DNA of 45,031 nucleotides, from the NCBI GenBank assembly GCA_949948735.1, contig CATLGV010000028.1, positions 1 through 45,031 on the forward strand. Direction: 5' to 3'. Position 1 is the first letter of the stretch. Each line of letters opens with the position of its first letter. Made by a program: the position numbers and the translations under genes. A model generated the notes under the pieces. It was given only the letters and a program-made list of their open reading frames with translations. It was not told where the DNA came from and ran no database searches. The DNA comes from an uncultured Lachnospiraceae bacterium (GTDB taxonomy: Bacteria > Bacillota > Clostridia > Lachnospirales > Lachnospiraceae). Of the stretch, positions 7,072-17,228 are shown one piece after another.

Positions 7072-10000
7072 ATGACAAAAATCAAAAAAAAGAAGAATTA
7101 CAAGCTAAGAAGGAGAGTGCAGCGTACCATTGCCGCAGTTACGATGATCACCGCGATCGTTGTAGCGGCGATACCGGTTGAGAATTTCGGTACCATGCGG
7201 GCGGCAGAGGACGGAATCATGCCGTTGGATCTGGACATCCAGGACACGGATGCGAACTACGCGCAGAATATCGGTTCCTTTAACGCGCATTATGCAAACA
7301 GCTATGAGAGCGCTTATCCGGCAAGCAGTACCGTTAGAATACAGCAGGTAAAGAACGATACGTTTACGGAGGTCGGTACGGCCAATACAAACGGAGGCAG
7401 CGCAATGCTTGCGGAGAGCTCCATAACCGGAAGCAGTAATCTTTCCGAGCTGGAAATCGGCGCGGTAGAGTATTACAATTATGTGCGCTTCGATAAGGAC
7501 TTTACGGACGCGGTGGCCGAGTATCTGCGGACGTCGGTGGATCCGAGCCTTAAGCTTGAATATGCGGACGTTACGCCCAAGACATATAATGCGAAAACGG
7601 TTACGATCAATGTGACGGCTTCGGATGGAACGGTAACGCCGACTACATATACAATGAATGCGGCTACACTTACATGGCTGAGCACTTCTGTGCCCACGAC
7701 AACGGTAAGAATTAATACTACAATATCTGCTTCCAGCCAGGATAAGCATCAGGGCTACACGAAGCTTGACAAGGAAATCCGGGTATCGGATATCTATAAC
7801 AACTGTTATAAGAGTGAGTATGACAGCCAAATCAGCAGGATAAACGCCTACAACGGAAGCATATCGGCGTTGGATGCGACATTATCCGGCTTGTATACAA
7901 AGGACGCCAATACGATGACGGTTGAGGACGTCAACAAGTGGAATGCCGAAGTCGCCACGCTGAACAGTACGTTACAGACGGATTACACGACGGCGAAGAC
8001 CTTGCAGATTGCAAGCGCGGACTTTCCCAGAGGGACAAATGATCTGAACGCGGTAGTAGATTATGTGATTCGCAATGCCTGCAAGTCCTCCACCAATACA
8101 GGGAACCTTACGGACTGCACCTTGGCAAAGGTATCGGATACCAACACCAATCAGGTATATTATATCCCGCGCTTTCTGGACGGTGCGGGGCCAAGCGGTT
8201 TTCAGCTGGATGGGAATAACTATCTGGCGACAGGCCAGGTTACGATTAAGGGCATTAAGAGTGAGACCTTTGCCACAAAGGATGCCGCTACGGGACAGTT
8301 TGACTCCAAAATCCCGCAGATATCGTCCCTGAAGCTGCCGTCAACGCTGGAGTTTATCGGGAGAAATGCATTTGCGGGATCGAATCTGTCGACCGTTGAG
8401 ATTGATACGAATGCGCTGCGGATTATCGGAGAGGGCGCGTTTGTGGATTCGCTTTCCCTGCAGACGCTGACGCTGAAGGAGGCCAATTCCGCAGTGATCA
8501 TTGATAAGGAAGCGTTCCGCAATACCGGCGTTTCCTCGGTGACCATTCCGGGTAATGTTTCCACGATAGGCGCGGGCGCTTTTTCGGAGACGCCGATTCG
8601 GACTGCTACATTCTCCAATACGTCGAGATCAAGAGATCTTGTAATAGAAGCCTTTGCATTTTACAACTGCACGGGCTTATCGGAAGTGACCTTCCCGGAG
8701 AGCGATAAAGAATATGAGATCGGGCAGGCAGCATTCGCTCTTGAAAAGATGGGCGGAAGCATGCGAAGATTTGAATTTCCGAAGAATAACACCAGCTATA
8801 AATACAGTGCCGCCAATCTGGGGAACTGTGATTATATCTTTACCAACAGGACAACGCTGGAAGACGTGACATTCCCCAACAGACTGAGCGATACGATTCC
8901 GAATCGCACCTTTGCGGGCTGCTCGGGGCTCAAGCATGTGCTGTTCCCGGATGATGCGTATAATGCGGCGTATGAGCCGCTGGAGCTTTTCAGGGATGTT
9001 TACAACACTGATTTCTATGTGGAGGGACCGCAGTATGGCGGTGATTCAAACAGCAGAGCAAGGACAAGGACCATCACATGGGAGGCGGTTGCAGGTAAAA
9101 GCCTGGAAGAATTTACAAATGAAACCGGCGGCAAGTATCATACATATGCGATTTCGGCAGTGCCGTATAAGTTTACGGATGCGCAGGGACAGGTTCATTT
9201 CGAGCTGGGCGTAAGAACAGAGGCGGATCTGACGATAGAGCCTTTAAAAAAACCGAAGTATGTGGCGACGATAGATGTTATTGACGGGACGAAGAACGCA
9301 GTGCTGTCCAATTACGACTCCATTGACAGACCAAATTCCAACGACAGGATTTCCATTACAATACCGGATAAGGTAAGCGATTATACGGTGATAGAGATTG
9401 GAGAGGGCTGCTTTAGCGGGGAGGACAACAAAATCCAGAACTGCATCTATGAGGTGTTCATTCAGGACGGATCGGTTCAGAAAATTGACGCCGGTGCGTT
9501 TAAGGAGATGAAGGAGCTTCAGTGGGTTGAGATTGGCGACGCGGTAGCATTTATCGGAGAAGATGCTTTCCTGAACTGCCCGAAGCTGGAGAACGTGGTG
9601 TTCAGCCAGAATCGTACGGACGGATTTGCGCCGGATGACGAGGCATACTGGAAGGAGCTGGTCATTGAGCCGAACGCATTTAAGACGAATTCGGAATATC
9701 TGACCTTCCACGGGGCAATCAACAAGGATTATGCGCCCTTTAAGCTTGCGATGTCTGCGGAGAGCAGCAGCATGACAAGCGCTAAGTCTAAGTGCCAGAT
9801 TTGTTATAAAACCGATGCGCCGCTCAACCTGACGGTTATGCGGGATCGGAATACCGGAAAAGCGACGCTGATTGATTATCCGCATTACGAAGAGATTGAT
9901 ACGGTGAATGAGGAGCTGATCAAGGCGCGCCAGGATGAGGTTAAGGCGGATGGCGACCTGACCAATGACACGATGTGGGATAATTACCGTATCACGGACA

Positions 10001-12810
10001 GATTTGAGACGGTAAACGGTATCGCCGGAAAGACGAATGCAGCGGATCTTACGCTGCCGGCGCTTGACGATGCAATTGTGAGCCAGACGCTGCACATGGA
10101 TTTGCCTAATGGCATTCAGAGCATGGATTCAAAGGCTTATTTTGACAGCACGGAGAATTCCCCTGATTTTGTGTACTTTAACAAGGTGTATGTGAAGAAC
10201 GGAACGGATTATAACGGCACGAACCCGCCGGGAAAACCGCAGACCAGAGACGTCAATATTAACTCGCTTCATCCGATGTTCAGCGCTCCCGTTGGCGGAA
10301 CCGGCAGCATAGGCAAGCCGGCATATGAGCTGTATGTGAGCTACGAGGGCGAGAAGGTTCAGGGAACAGATCCCGATACAGAGACCGTTGCGGGATTGTT
10401 CAGCGGCTATTTTAAAGAAAGTGTGGAGGCAAAGCCGGCTGATAATGCGGACCTGAATAAGCCCAGTAACCCGAACGGCAAGCCGGACGGCTTCCTGTGG
10501 AGTACTTATAATAAGCACTACTATGTGGAAAACAACGAGCGCGGTAACGATTATCTGACCAGCATCAATCTCGAGACAATCGAGGAGCTTCCGGATTTTG
10601 CGTTTGACAGTGCGGAGAACCTCAAGCTTGTCACGCTCAGCAGCTCCATGAACGCGATGGGACAGCAGCCGTTCCGGGATTGTAAGAGTCTGTGCCAGAT
10701 TGATACCGGTGACAGCACGAAGTATCAGTACGAGAATATGATACTGTATGATAAGACGCCTGTGGACGGCACCGGCGGCTACAAGATTGTGCAGGGGCTG
10801 GAGGGCCGCGGCAGAGCGGACGCGACGGACGGAAATTACGGCACAAGAACGATCAACGCTACGACGAATCCGCTGCTTGCGCAGACGACGGATGTTGCGC
10901 CGTATGCGTTTGCAAACAATCAGGAGATTTATGAAGTGGACTTAAGTGCGTCCACAATAAGAAATATTCCCGAGGGCGCTTTTGCCAACTGCGATATACT
11001 GGAGTCGGTTATCCTTCCGGACAGAACGCGTGCCGTAGGCGACTTTGCGTTTTCAGGTGTAAATGACGGACATAAGTTTACCCTTACGGTTCCGAATAAG
11101 GACTGCCAGATTTCTCAGAAAGCCTTTGACTTTGATGTTACGGGACATGTGACGATAAAGGGAATTATGTACGAGGATGAAGCGACCAAGGATCCGAGCG
11201 TTACCTACGATTCCTATCTGGAGCTGGATAAAACATACGGCGACAAGGTAGAGTGGGTGGAGCTGGGAAGCACCTACACGCTGCGCTTCCTGGATAAGGA
11301 CGCCAAGCTGATTGAGGCCTTTGAGGTTACAAGTGGGGATTCCCTTCGGAATCCGCCGACGGCGCCGACAGTGACAGGCATGAAGTTCGCCGGCTGGCTG
11401 TGTACGGATGCTACCGACTCAGAGGGGAATCCGCTCAAGGGAGAGGCTACCTATTCCAATGTAACGGAGAACAGAACGATTGTTGCGACCTATGAGAATG
11501 ATCCCTCAAGCGTGGTGCCGGACGGAAAGGAATACAACCTTACGGTTGAGAACGGCAAGGCAATGATCGGGACGCAGAATATGACGGAGTTCCCTGTGAA
11601 GGTACAGGGCGGTACATCGGTAGTCATTGTGGCAAATGACGAAAAGAACTTTAAGGTATGGACGATTGAGCCTGGCTCTTATTCGTCTCTGCTGTTAAAC
11701 GCGTCTAACGCGGTGACCTCCTTCACGATGCCCAACGGGGATGTGAAGGTGACGGCGAATGCGACAAGCGGCGGCAACACCGGAGATCCCGATGATCCGA
11801 ACAACCCGGATAACCCGAATAATCCGGACAATCCGAATAACCCGGACGGAAAGAAATATAAGCTTACGGTAAATTACGGTTCGGGAAGCGGCGAATATGC
11901 GGCCGGAACGACGGTCACCATATCCGCGTTCGCACCGGAGTCCGCAAGTAAGGTATTTTCGAGATGGACGACAGCGAACAACGGTCTGGGCTTTGCGAAT
12001 GCGACCTCGGCGACAACGACGCTTGTAATGCCGGCAGCGGACGCGACGGTAACGGCGAATTACAAAACAAGGTCAAGTGATGATGACGACGATGATGACG
12101 ATGACGATGATGATCGGCCGTCAAGAAGACCGAATACCAATACAAATACGACGACCGTGCCCAATACGCCGAGCAACAGCACCACAACGACACCGAACAC
12201 AAACGCGAATACGGTGACGAATCCGAACGACGGCAATAAGATTTATATTACGAAGAACGGTGTGTCCAATAAGGATGTAGCCTCCATTAATGTAGAGGGC
12301 TCTACGGATAACTTCATTGTAAGGATTACGGAGTCTCCGGAAGCAACGGCGGCAGTGGAGGAATCGCTCAGGAATCAATATGGTTCCCTGGACGGCCTGG
12401 TATATTTCCCGATGGATATTTCCTTGTATGACTCAACCGGTCAGAACAAGATTACAGACACCTACGGACTGAATATTACAGTGACAATGCCGATACCGGA
12501 CGTCCTGATTCAGTATGGAGGAAACAATCGTGTAGCCGCAGCCGACAATGGCAATCTTCAGCAGCTGACGCCGCGGTTCACGACAATTGACGGTATTGCG
12601 TGCATTTCCTTTGTACCGCCTCATTTCTCGCCATATGTGATTTATGTGGATACCAGTAATCTTGTGGCCGGTCAGACTCTGGACGCGACACCGTCGACGG
12701 GAGATCCGATTCATCCCAAGTGGTTCCTTGCAATCGGTATGGCATGCGTATCCGTGATATTATTTGCGACAAGCAACGGACGTAAGCGCAGAGACTATAA
12801 GGCTGCCTAA
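7072..12810 (+). CDS. Giant BspA-like LRR_5 surface protein with sortase signal
   Basis: The start is ATG 7072, because GGGGAG lies six bases upstream and inside the longer frame from 7057. The 1912-residue protein has a positively charged signal peptide (about 1-50), a non-repeat N-terminal region and BspA/TpLRR-like LRR_5 repeats (for example FIGRNAFAGSNLSTVEI, IGEGAFVDS), interrupted by unique segments. Then come InlB-type beta-repeats (YTLRFLDKDAKLIEAFEV...GWL), an NPDNPN linker, another repeat (KLTVNYGSGSGEY), a run of 12 Asp and a Thr/Asn-rich stalk. The end is TPSTG (1873-1877), a hydrophobic stretch and GRKRR, a cell-wall sorting signal like the (S/P/N)PxTG motifs used by clostridial SrtB enzymes. 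It is probably wall-anchored by the upstream sortase; ligand unknown. Confidence 0.9.
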   Translation: MTKIKKKKNYKLRRRVQRTIAAVTMITAIVVAAIPVENFGTMRAAEDGIMPLDLDIQDTDANYAQNIGSFNAHYANSYESAYPASSTVRIQQVKNDTFTEVGTANTNGGSAMLAESSITGSSNLSELEIGAVEYYNYVRFDKDFTDAVAEYLRTSVDPSLKLEYADVTPKTYNAKTVTINVTASDGTVTPTTYTMNAATLTWLSTSVPTTTVRINTTISASSQDKHQGYTKLDKEIRVSDIYNNCYKSEYDSQISRINAYNGSISALDATLSGLYTKDANTMTVEDVNKWNAEVATLNSTLQTDYTTAKTLQIASADFPRGTNDLNAVVDYVIRNACKSSTNTGNLTDCTLAKVSDTNTNQVYYIPRFLDGAGPSGFQLDGNNYLATGQVTIKGIKSETFATKDAATGQFDSKIPQISSLKLPSTLEFIGRNAFAGSNLSTVEIDTNALRIIGEGAFVDSLSLQTLTLKEANSAVIIDKEAFRNTGVSSVTIPGNVSTIGAGAFSETPIRTATFSNTSRSRDLVIEAFAFYNCTGLSEVTFPESDKEYEIGQAAFALEKMGGSMRRFEFPKNNTSYKYSAANLGNCDYIFTNRTTLEDVTFPNRLSDTIPNRTFAGCSGLKHVLFPDDAYNAAYEPLELFRDVYNTDFYVEGPQYGGDSNSRARTRTITWEAVAGKSLEEFTNETGGKYHTYAISAVPYKFTDAQGQVHFELGVRTEADLTIEPLKKPKYVATIDVIDGTKNAVLSNYDSIDRPNSNDRISITIPDKVSDYTVIEIGEGCFSGEDNKIQNCIYEVFIQDGSVQKIDAGAFKEMKELQWVEIGDAVAFIGEDAFLNCPKLENVVFSQNRTDGFAPDDEAYWKELVIEPNAFKTNSEYLTFHGAINKDYAPFKLAMSAESSSMTSAKSKCQICYKTDAPLNLTVMRDRNTGKATLIDYPHYEEIDTVNEELIKARQDEVKADGDLTNDTMWDNYRITDRFETVNGIAGKTNAADLTLPALDDAIVSQTLHMDLPNGIQSMDSKAYFDSTENSPDFVYFNKVYVKNGTDYNGTNPPGKPQTRDVNINSLHPMFSAPVGGTGSIGKPAYELYVSYEGEKVQGTDPDTETVAGLFSGYFKESVEAKPADNADLNKPSNPNGKPDGFLWSTYNKHYYVENNERGNDYLTSINLETIEELPDFAFDSAENLKLVTLSSSMNAMGQQPFRDCKSLCQIDTGDSTKYQYENMILYDKTPVDGTGGYKIVQGLEGRGRADATDGNYGTRTINATTNPLLAQTTDVAPYAFANNQEIYEVDLSASTIRNIPEGAFANCDILESVILPDRTRAVGDFAFSGVNDGHKFTLTVPNKDCQISQKAFDFDVTGHVTIKGIMYEDEATKDPSVTYDSYLELDKTYGDKVEWVELGSTYTLRFLDKDAKLIEAFEVTSGDSLRNPPTAPTVTGMKFAGWLCTDATDSEGNPLKGEATYSNVTENRTIVATYENDPSSVVPDGKEYNLTVENGKAMIGTQNMTEFPVKVQGGTSVVIVANDEKNFKVWTIEPGSYSSLLLNASNAVTSFTMPNGDVKVTANATSGGNTGDPDDPNNPDNPNNPDNPNNPDGKKYKLTVNYGSGSGEYAAGTTVTISAFAPESASKVFSRWTTANNGLGFANATSATTTLVMPAADATVTANYKTRSSDDDDDDDDDDDDRPSRRPNTNTNTTTVPNTPSNSTTTTPNTNANTVTNPNDGNKIYITKNGVSNKDVASINVEGSTDNFIVRITESPEATAAVEESLRNQYGSLDGLVYFPMDISLYDSTGQNKITDTYGLNITVTMPIPDVLIQYGGNNRVAAADNGNLQQLTPRFTTIDGIACISFVPPHFSPYVIYVDTSNLVAGQTLDATPSTGDPIHPKWFLAIGMACVSVILFATSNGRKRRDYKAA

Positions 12811-12840
12811 ACGCAGATGCGGAAAGCAAAGGGGACTTAT

Positions 12841-14778
12841 ATGAAGAAAAAACTGATAGCTCTTGCCGGCGCTTCGCTGTTGGGCTGTATCGTTCTGGCG
12901 GGCGTCAATATCGGCGCGGGACACGGGGTTGCGGCGGCAGAGGATGACAGATTTAGAATTAGCGGCACGACCTTAACGGCGTATCTGGGGGAGGACACCT
13001 TTGTGTCAATCCCCGATACGATAACCGTTATCGGGGAAGGCGCTTTTGAGGGAAGGGAGACGCTGACCGGCGTGGAGATACCGGACAGTGTCACGACCAT
13101 TTCTTACAATGCGTTTAAGGGGTGCACGGGGTTGACAAACGTCACCTTGTCAGACAGCGTTACCAAGGTAGGCCCCGGCGCCTTTGAAGGCTGTACCGCA
13201 TTGGCGGCAGTTGAAATCGGAGAGAATGTCAGCTCTTGGGGAACAGGGGTTTTTACGGATTGTGAGAGCCTTGCCAGGCTGATTCTGGATGAGAAGAATG
13301 CGTATCTTACTTATTATAATGGAGCGCTTTATAACGGAAATATGACGATGCTTTATCAGGTGCTGCCCGGCAGGGAGGGCGACAATTATGTGATGCCTGA
13401 TACGGTGGAGACCATAGATGCATATGCCCTGTGGAATATGAAAAACACCAAAAATGTAAAGGTGTCCAACAAAGTACAGACGATTCCCAGCTATGCGTTC
13501 AGCAATATGGGTTCGGTGGAGAATGTGGTCATACAGCCTTCGACGACAGCAATTGAGGAGCGGGCATTTGCCAATAATGAGAAGCTCGCGCAGGTGATTG
13601 TACCGGAGAGTGTGAAGAATATCCACAAGTACGCGTTTGCCTATTCTCCGAATATGGCGATTTGCACCAGGCCTGATACGGAAGCAGATTTGTTCGGCAA
13701 AATCATGGAATATGACGTTATCTATGAGCCGGAATATCCCAAGGACTTTATGGACAGCAATGTAAATCTGGAAGAAAAGCCCAATGTCGGGACCACGCAG
13801 CAGAATCCGGTTCCGGGAAATAACGGAAATACACAGCAGGATCCGGCTGCCGGCACTTCGCAGGGAACAACAGGGAATACGGCAGCGGATGACGACAGCG
13901 ACGACCGTACGCCGGGACAGAACAGCTTCCCGTCTAATTCGGGCTATGCGCATCCGCTGGATGTACCGGAGAGTGACGATGTGATAGGCAAGACCGTGAT
14001 TGTCGGCGGCAGAGCAGTGTTTCTGATGAACAATCATGTCGGGCAGGTATACGGTGTTCCGGACGGCGTTTCGGCAGATGTAACGACGGAGGATGAAGCT
14101 GCTGCGGAGGAGCAGACCGCCCAGGAGAACGAGACTTCCGTGGAAGAGCAGGAGACGGCTGAAACAAAGACGCAGGGGACAAGGGATAAAATCAGTGTGA
14201 CAATCGAAGCTGACACGCCCAAGGACAGCAGCGCGATTCCACAGCGGAAGTATTACAGGCAGAAGAGCCTGACCTCCTACGAAATCGAGGAAACGGTTAC
14301 GGCAATAGGACGGCTTGCATTTGCGGAGAGCGGTTTGAAGCAAATTGAGATTCCCGAGAACGTGACGTCGGTTGAGTACGGCGCTTTTATGGGATGCTCC
14401 GCTCTTGGGGAAGTGACGATTCCGGAGACGCTTGGCAGCATCGGTACCAAGGCGTTTGCAGGAACGCCGTGGCTGGAGAACTGGCTGAACGGCGACGGTG
14501 AGGAAGATTTCCTGATTGTCGGCGACGGAATATTGCTGGCATATAGAGGAGATGACGCGCATGTCACCGTTCCGGACGGCGTGAAGCAGATTGGCCCGGA
14601 GGCGTTCAAGGGACATACGGAGATTTTGGATGTTGATATACCCGAATCCGTTACAAAAATATGTGCAGAAGCTTTCAGAAGCTGCAGCGGCCTGACAGGG
14701 CTGACCGGCTGTGAGGGGCTGAGAACGGTTATTCGCGGAGCCTTTTACGGTACGCAGATATCAGAGAGCGATTTTTAA
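12841..14778 (+). CDS. Secreted LRR_5 (BspA-like) protein
   Basis: ATG 12841 is chosen because AAAGGGGAC lies just upstream. The 645-residue product starts MKKKLIALAGASLLG and has a signal peptide ending near GVAAAED. Two LRR_5 blocks follow, at about 35-275 and 465-645, with repeats such as IGEGAFEGRETLTGVEIPD and YNAFKGCTGLTNVTL. Between them lies a low-complexity region: Asn/Gln/Gly-rich, then Asp-rich, then Glu/Gln/Thr-rich (EEQTAQENETSVEEQ). There is no C-terminal sorting signal or membrane segment, so it is probably released or bound non-covalently. It follows the giant LRR protein by 30 bases and precedes another LRR gene by 24, so it belongs to the same operon. Confidence 0.87.
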   Translation: MKKKLIALAGASLLGCIVLAGVNIGAGHGVAAAEDDRFRISGTTLTAYLGEDTFVSIPDTITVIGEGAFEGRETLTGVEIPDSVTTISYNAFKGCTGLTNVTLSDSVTKVGPGAFEGCTALAAVEIGENVSSWGTGVFTDCESLARLILDEKNAYLTYYNGALYNGNMTMLYQVLPGREGDNYVMPDTVETIDAYALWNMKNTKNVKVSNKVQTIPSYAFSNMGSVENVVIQPSTTAIEERAFANNEKLAQVIVPESVKNIHKYAFAYSPNMAICTRPDTEADLFGKIMEYDVIYEPEYPKDFMDSNVNLEEKPNVGTTQQNPVPGNNGNTQQDPAAGTSQGTTGNTAADDDSDDRTPGQNSFPSNSGYAHPLDVPESDDVIGKTVIVGGRAVFLMNNHVGQVYGVPDGVSADVTTEDEAAAEEQTAQENETSVEEQETAETKTQGTRDKISVTIEADTPKDSSAIPQRKYYRQKSLTSYEIEETVTAIGRLAFAESGLKQIEIPENVTSVEYGAFMGCSALGEVTIPETLGSIGTKAFAGTPWLENWLNGDGEEDFLIVGDGILLAYRGDDAHVTVPDGVKQIGPEAFKGHTEILDVDIPESVTKICAEAFRSCSGLTGLTGCEGLRTVIRGAFYGTQISESDF

Positions 14779-14802
14779 CAACGAACTATTGGAGATGACT
14801 TG

Positions 14803-16197
14803 ATGGAAAAATTATTTTGGGGAATGGTTGGCGGCTGTACGGCTGCGTTTGCCATTCTGCTGGCCATGTATCTGAATAAGATTGGCGTTATAGATTTGTC
14901 GCCAAAGGACTCTGCGGAGGAGGCCTCTATGGTTGTGGAGGAGACGACTGCGGAGGAAGAGTCGGCTGGAGACAGGGACCGGTCATCGGAAATAGATGCG
15001 CTTGTGGCGACGTCTCAGAACAATTACGCGGATGCAATGAAGGTTTTTGAAGAGGCCTCTGAGGAAGCTGAGCGTGAGGCGCAGGAGGCGGCGTCGCGGC
15101 AGGATGGCGCAAATAACAGTAATAATGCTAATGGCAGCGGCCAGAGCGGGACCAGGACGAATTCCGCCGTTGACCCGGATCGAAACGGAGAGAACGGCTA
15201 TTTTAAGGATGATCCGAATGCGGTTTTGGATGAGCTGATGAGCAGCAGTGCGGCAGAGGAGGAAAAGCCGGAGTCTAAGTCTGACAGTGAGTATCAGTAT
15301 ACGCTGTATCCCGATCATGTGGTCATCACAAAGTATCTGGGAACGAAGTCCGATATTGTAGTTCCCGGTACGATTGAAGGAAAGCCGGTTACGGAGATTG
15401 GAGCGTCCGCTTTTGCAAGCTCCAAATATCTGGTGCGCGTAGAGCTTCCGGATACCGTTACCAAGATGGGTGACAATGTCTTTAAGAGCAGCGCGCTTCT
15501 GGTTGAGGTTACGATGCCGGAGCAGCTGATTTCTTTGGGGGCGGGCGCATTTGACAGCTGTGAAGCGCTGGTGCGGGTCTCTATCCCGGACGGCGTAACG
15601 GAGATTAAGGATAAGACCTTTAACAGCTGCGGAGAGCTTACGAAGCTTACATTGACAAACGATATTGTGCGAATCGGCAAGCTGGCATTCTATGAATGCG
15701 CGAAGCTGCAGCTTACCAAGCTGCCGACCAGCCTGCAGGTAATTGACGATGAGGCGTTCTCCGGTTGTACAAAGCTTGCAGTCGAAAAGCTGCCAACGTC
15801 GCTTACCAAAATCGGCGTCAGTGCGTTTGAGGGGTGTGCGGCGCTTCCGGCGGTCAAAATCCCGGGAGGGGTAGAAACTGTGGGGGAGCTTGCATTTTCC
15901 GGATGCGTCGGCGTCAAGGAGCTGACCTTTAAGAGCGGCACGACCGTTGTTGCGGATGAAGCCTTCTCGGGCTGTACCGGAATCACGGAGGTAACGTTTC
16001 CCAAGTCGCTTTTGAGTATCGGGGAAAATGCCTTTTCGGGCTGTACCGCGCTTGCGTCGGTCTCCATTCCGAAGAATACGATCAGTATTAAGGCGGGCGC
16101 CTTTTCAGGCTGTACGTTTACGGAGGTTACAATCAATAAGGTATGTTCTTATCAGGAAAGCTCGTTTCCAAAGGACGTAAAGATAGCCAATTACTAA
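14803..16197 (+). CDS. Membrane-anchored LRR_5 protein
   Basis: ATG 14803 is used (GGAG eight bases upstream; TTG 14800 is an alternative). The 464-residue product has one N-terminal membrane segment (about 5-25, WGMVGGCTAAFAILLAMYL). An acidic, probably disordered Glu/Ala/Ser-rich stretch follows (about 30-155). The C-terminal domain (about 160-464) is made of LRR_5 repeats with the AFSGCT core (for example IGENAFSGCTALASVSIP). Topology suggests a membrane-tethered LRR domain outside the cell. It is the third LRR protein of the operon and the only one anchored by its N-terminus, so the three differ in how they are held: wall, free and membrane. Confidence 0.85.
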   Translation: MEKLFWGMVGGCTAAFAILLAMYLNKIGVIDLSPKDSAEEASMVVEETTAEEESAGDRDRSSEIDALVATSQNNYADAMKVFEEASEEAEREAQEAASRQDGANNSNNANGSGQSGTRTNSAVDPDRNGENGYFKDDPNAVLDELMSSSAAEEEKPESKSDSEYQYTLYPDHVVITKYLGTKSDIVVPGTIEGKPVTEIGASAFASSKYLVRVELPDTVTKMGDNVFKSSALLVEVTMPEQLISLGAGAFDSCEALVRVSIPDGVTEIKDKTFNSCGELTKLTLTNDIVRIGKLAFYECAKLQLTKLPTSLQVIDDEAFSGCTKLAVEKLPTSLTKIGVSAFEGCAALPAVKIPGGVETVGELAFSGCVGVKELTFKSGTTVVADEAFSGCTGITEVTFPKSLLSIGENAFSGCTALASVSIPKNTISIKAGAFSGCTFTEVTINKVCSYQESSFPKDVKIANY

Positions 16198-16228
16198 GCT
16201 GGGCTGCGCAATAGGGAGGTAGCGGAAC

Positions 16229-17161
16229 ATGAGGAAAAAATTACTTTTGCTGGCGCTTTGCATGCTGATGCTGTCCGGGGTTGTGACGCCCCCGCTTACG
16301 GCGTTGGCACAGGGACCGACGTATACGGCGATGCAGGATGTCTATTATACGAAGGAGAACTGCGTTGTCTATGCGGAGCCTACCTATACCTCAACAGTGC
16401 TTACGACGCTTGGCGCAAATCTGCCGGTTCAGGTTATTGGTATGTATTCTAACGGATGGTACCGCATCAATATCGGCGTCATCTGCTATGTAAAAATGGA
16501 TTCGCTGACGACTGCGGGGGCGCTCGGCATTGCGAACGCTGCGGATGCGCAGGTTGCGGAGGCGAAAAAAACAGCGGATGAGCTGGGATATGAGTTTGTC
16601 GTTCTTACCTTGAACAAAGAGAAGATTATCAAAAAGGATATTTTTAACAGCTATATCGGCAGAAAGGCTATTTTGTATGTGAAGATTGACGATGAGCTGG
16701 GCGTGTCCTTCAAGATGCTTTATAATGATAAGGTTAAGACGGACATCAATCTGAATTACACAAAGACGGTGACGACCGGCGGAATGGGGGATCGTGTTGT
16801 TTACTTTGATTTTGATGAGGATACGGAGCTTTTCGGGCAGATAGCAATCTTCCAGTTCCGGGAAGGGTACGATAAAGCGGTGGACATCGAAATCAATGAT
16901 TTGAAAGACACTTATACGCCGATTTATATGAACACTTATTATACGGAATTCAGCGAATTTGCTTATGCGCCGGTCACACAGGTAAGCGACATGCGAATCA
17001 CAGAATATGAGATACCAAACAGCCTGACAGACAAGCAGAGAGAAAAGATGGCAAATCTCAGAAAAGGCATTAAGTATCAAAGCTACGATGATAAGGATTA
17101 CCGCAGCAGCATTAACGGCAGACTGCGCAAAGACACGGAGTATGTTGACTATAATTATTAA
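16229..17161 (+). CDS. Secreted protein with bacterial SH3-like domain
   Basis: The 310-residue product has a clear signal peptide (RKKLLLLALCMLMLSG, cleavage near ALAQG). Residues about 35-95 look like a bacterial SH3 (SH3b) domain: VVYAEPTYTSTVLTTLGANL then YSNGWYRINI and CYVKMDSL. Such domains often bind cell-wall peptides. The remaining 200 residues, rich in Tyr, Asp and Lys, match no family I know. AGGGAGGT precedes the ATG. It is the last gene of the sortase/LRR operon, 31 bases after the third LRR gene, and is followed by a strong terminator. It may help hold or place the LRR proteins in the wall, which is inference. Confidence 0.83.
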   Translation: MRKKLLLLALCMLMLSGVVTPPLTALAQGPTYTAMQDVYYTKENCVVYAEPTYTSTVLTTLGANLPVQVIGMYSNGWYRINIGVICYVKMDSLTTAGALGIANAADAQVAEAKKTADELGYEFVVLTLNKEKIIKKDIFNSYIGRKAILYVKIDDELGVSFKMLYNDKVKTDINLNYTKTVTTGGMGDRVVYFDFDEDTELFGQIAIFQFREGYDKAVDIEINDLKDTYTPIYMNTYYTEFSEFAYAPVTQVSDMRITEYEIPNSLTDKQREKMANLRKGIKYQSYDDKDYRSSINGRLRKDTEYVDYNY

Positions 17162-17174
17162 GTAGGATACATGG

Positions 17175-17217
17175 CACATAACAGGTCTTGCAGGAAAGAC
17201 TTGTTATGTGTTTTTTT
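17175..17217 (+). terminator. Strong intrinsic terminator closing the sortase/LRR operon
   Basis: CACATAACAGGTCTT (17175-17189) pairs with AAGACTTGTTATGTG (17196-17210) over 15 positions with one G-T wobble. Seven Ts follow (17211-17217). Confidence 0.93.
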
Positions 17218-17228
17218 GGGAACAGGGA

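Noticed and set aside
12877..12891. Lipobox in the second LRR protein (SLLGC)
   Set aside because: The hydrophobic stretch continues well past the Cys and a signal peptidase I-type site follows near GVAAAED.
13150..14616. 488-codon open frame on the minus strand inside the second LRR gene
   Set aside because: It is antisense to a well-supported LRR_5 gene, rich in Arg, Ile and His as expected for a shadow frame, and has no ribosome binding site or recognisable domain.
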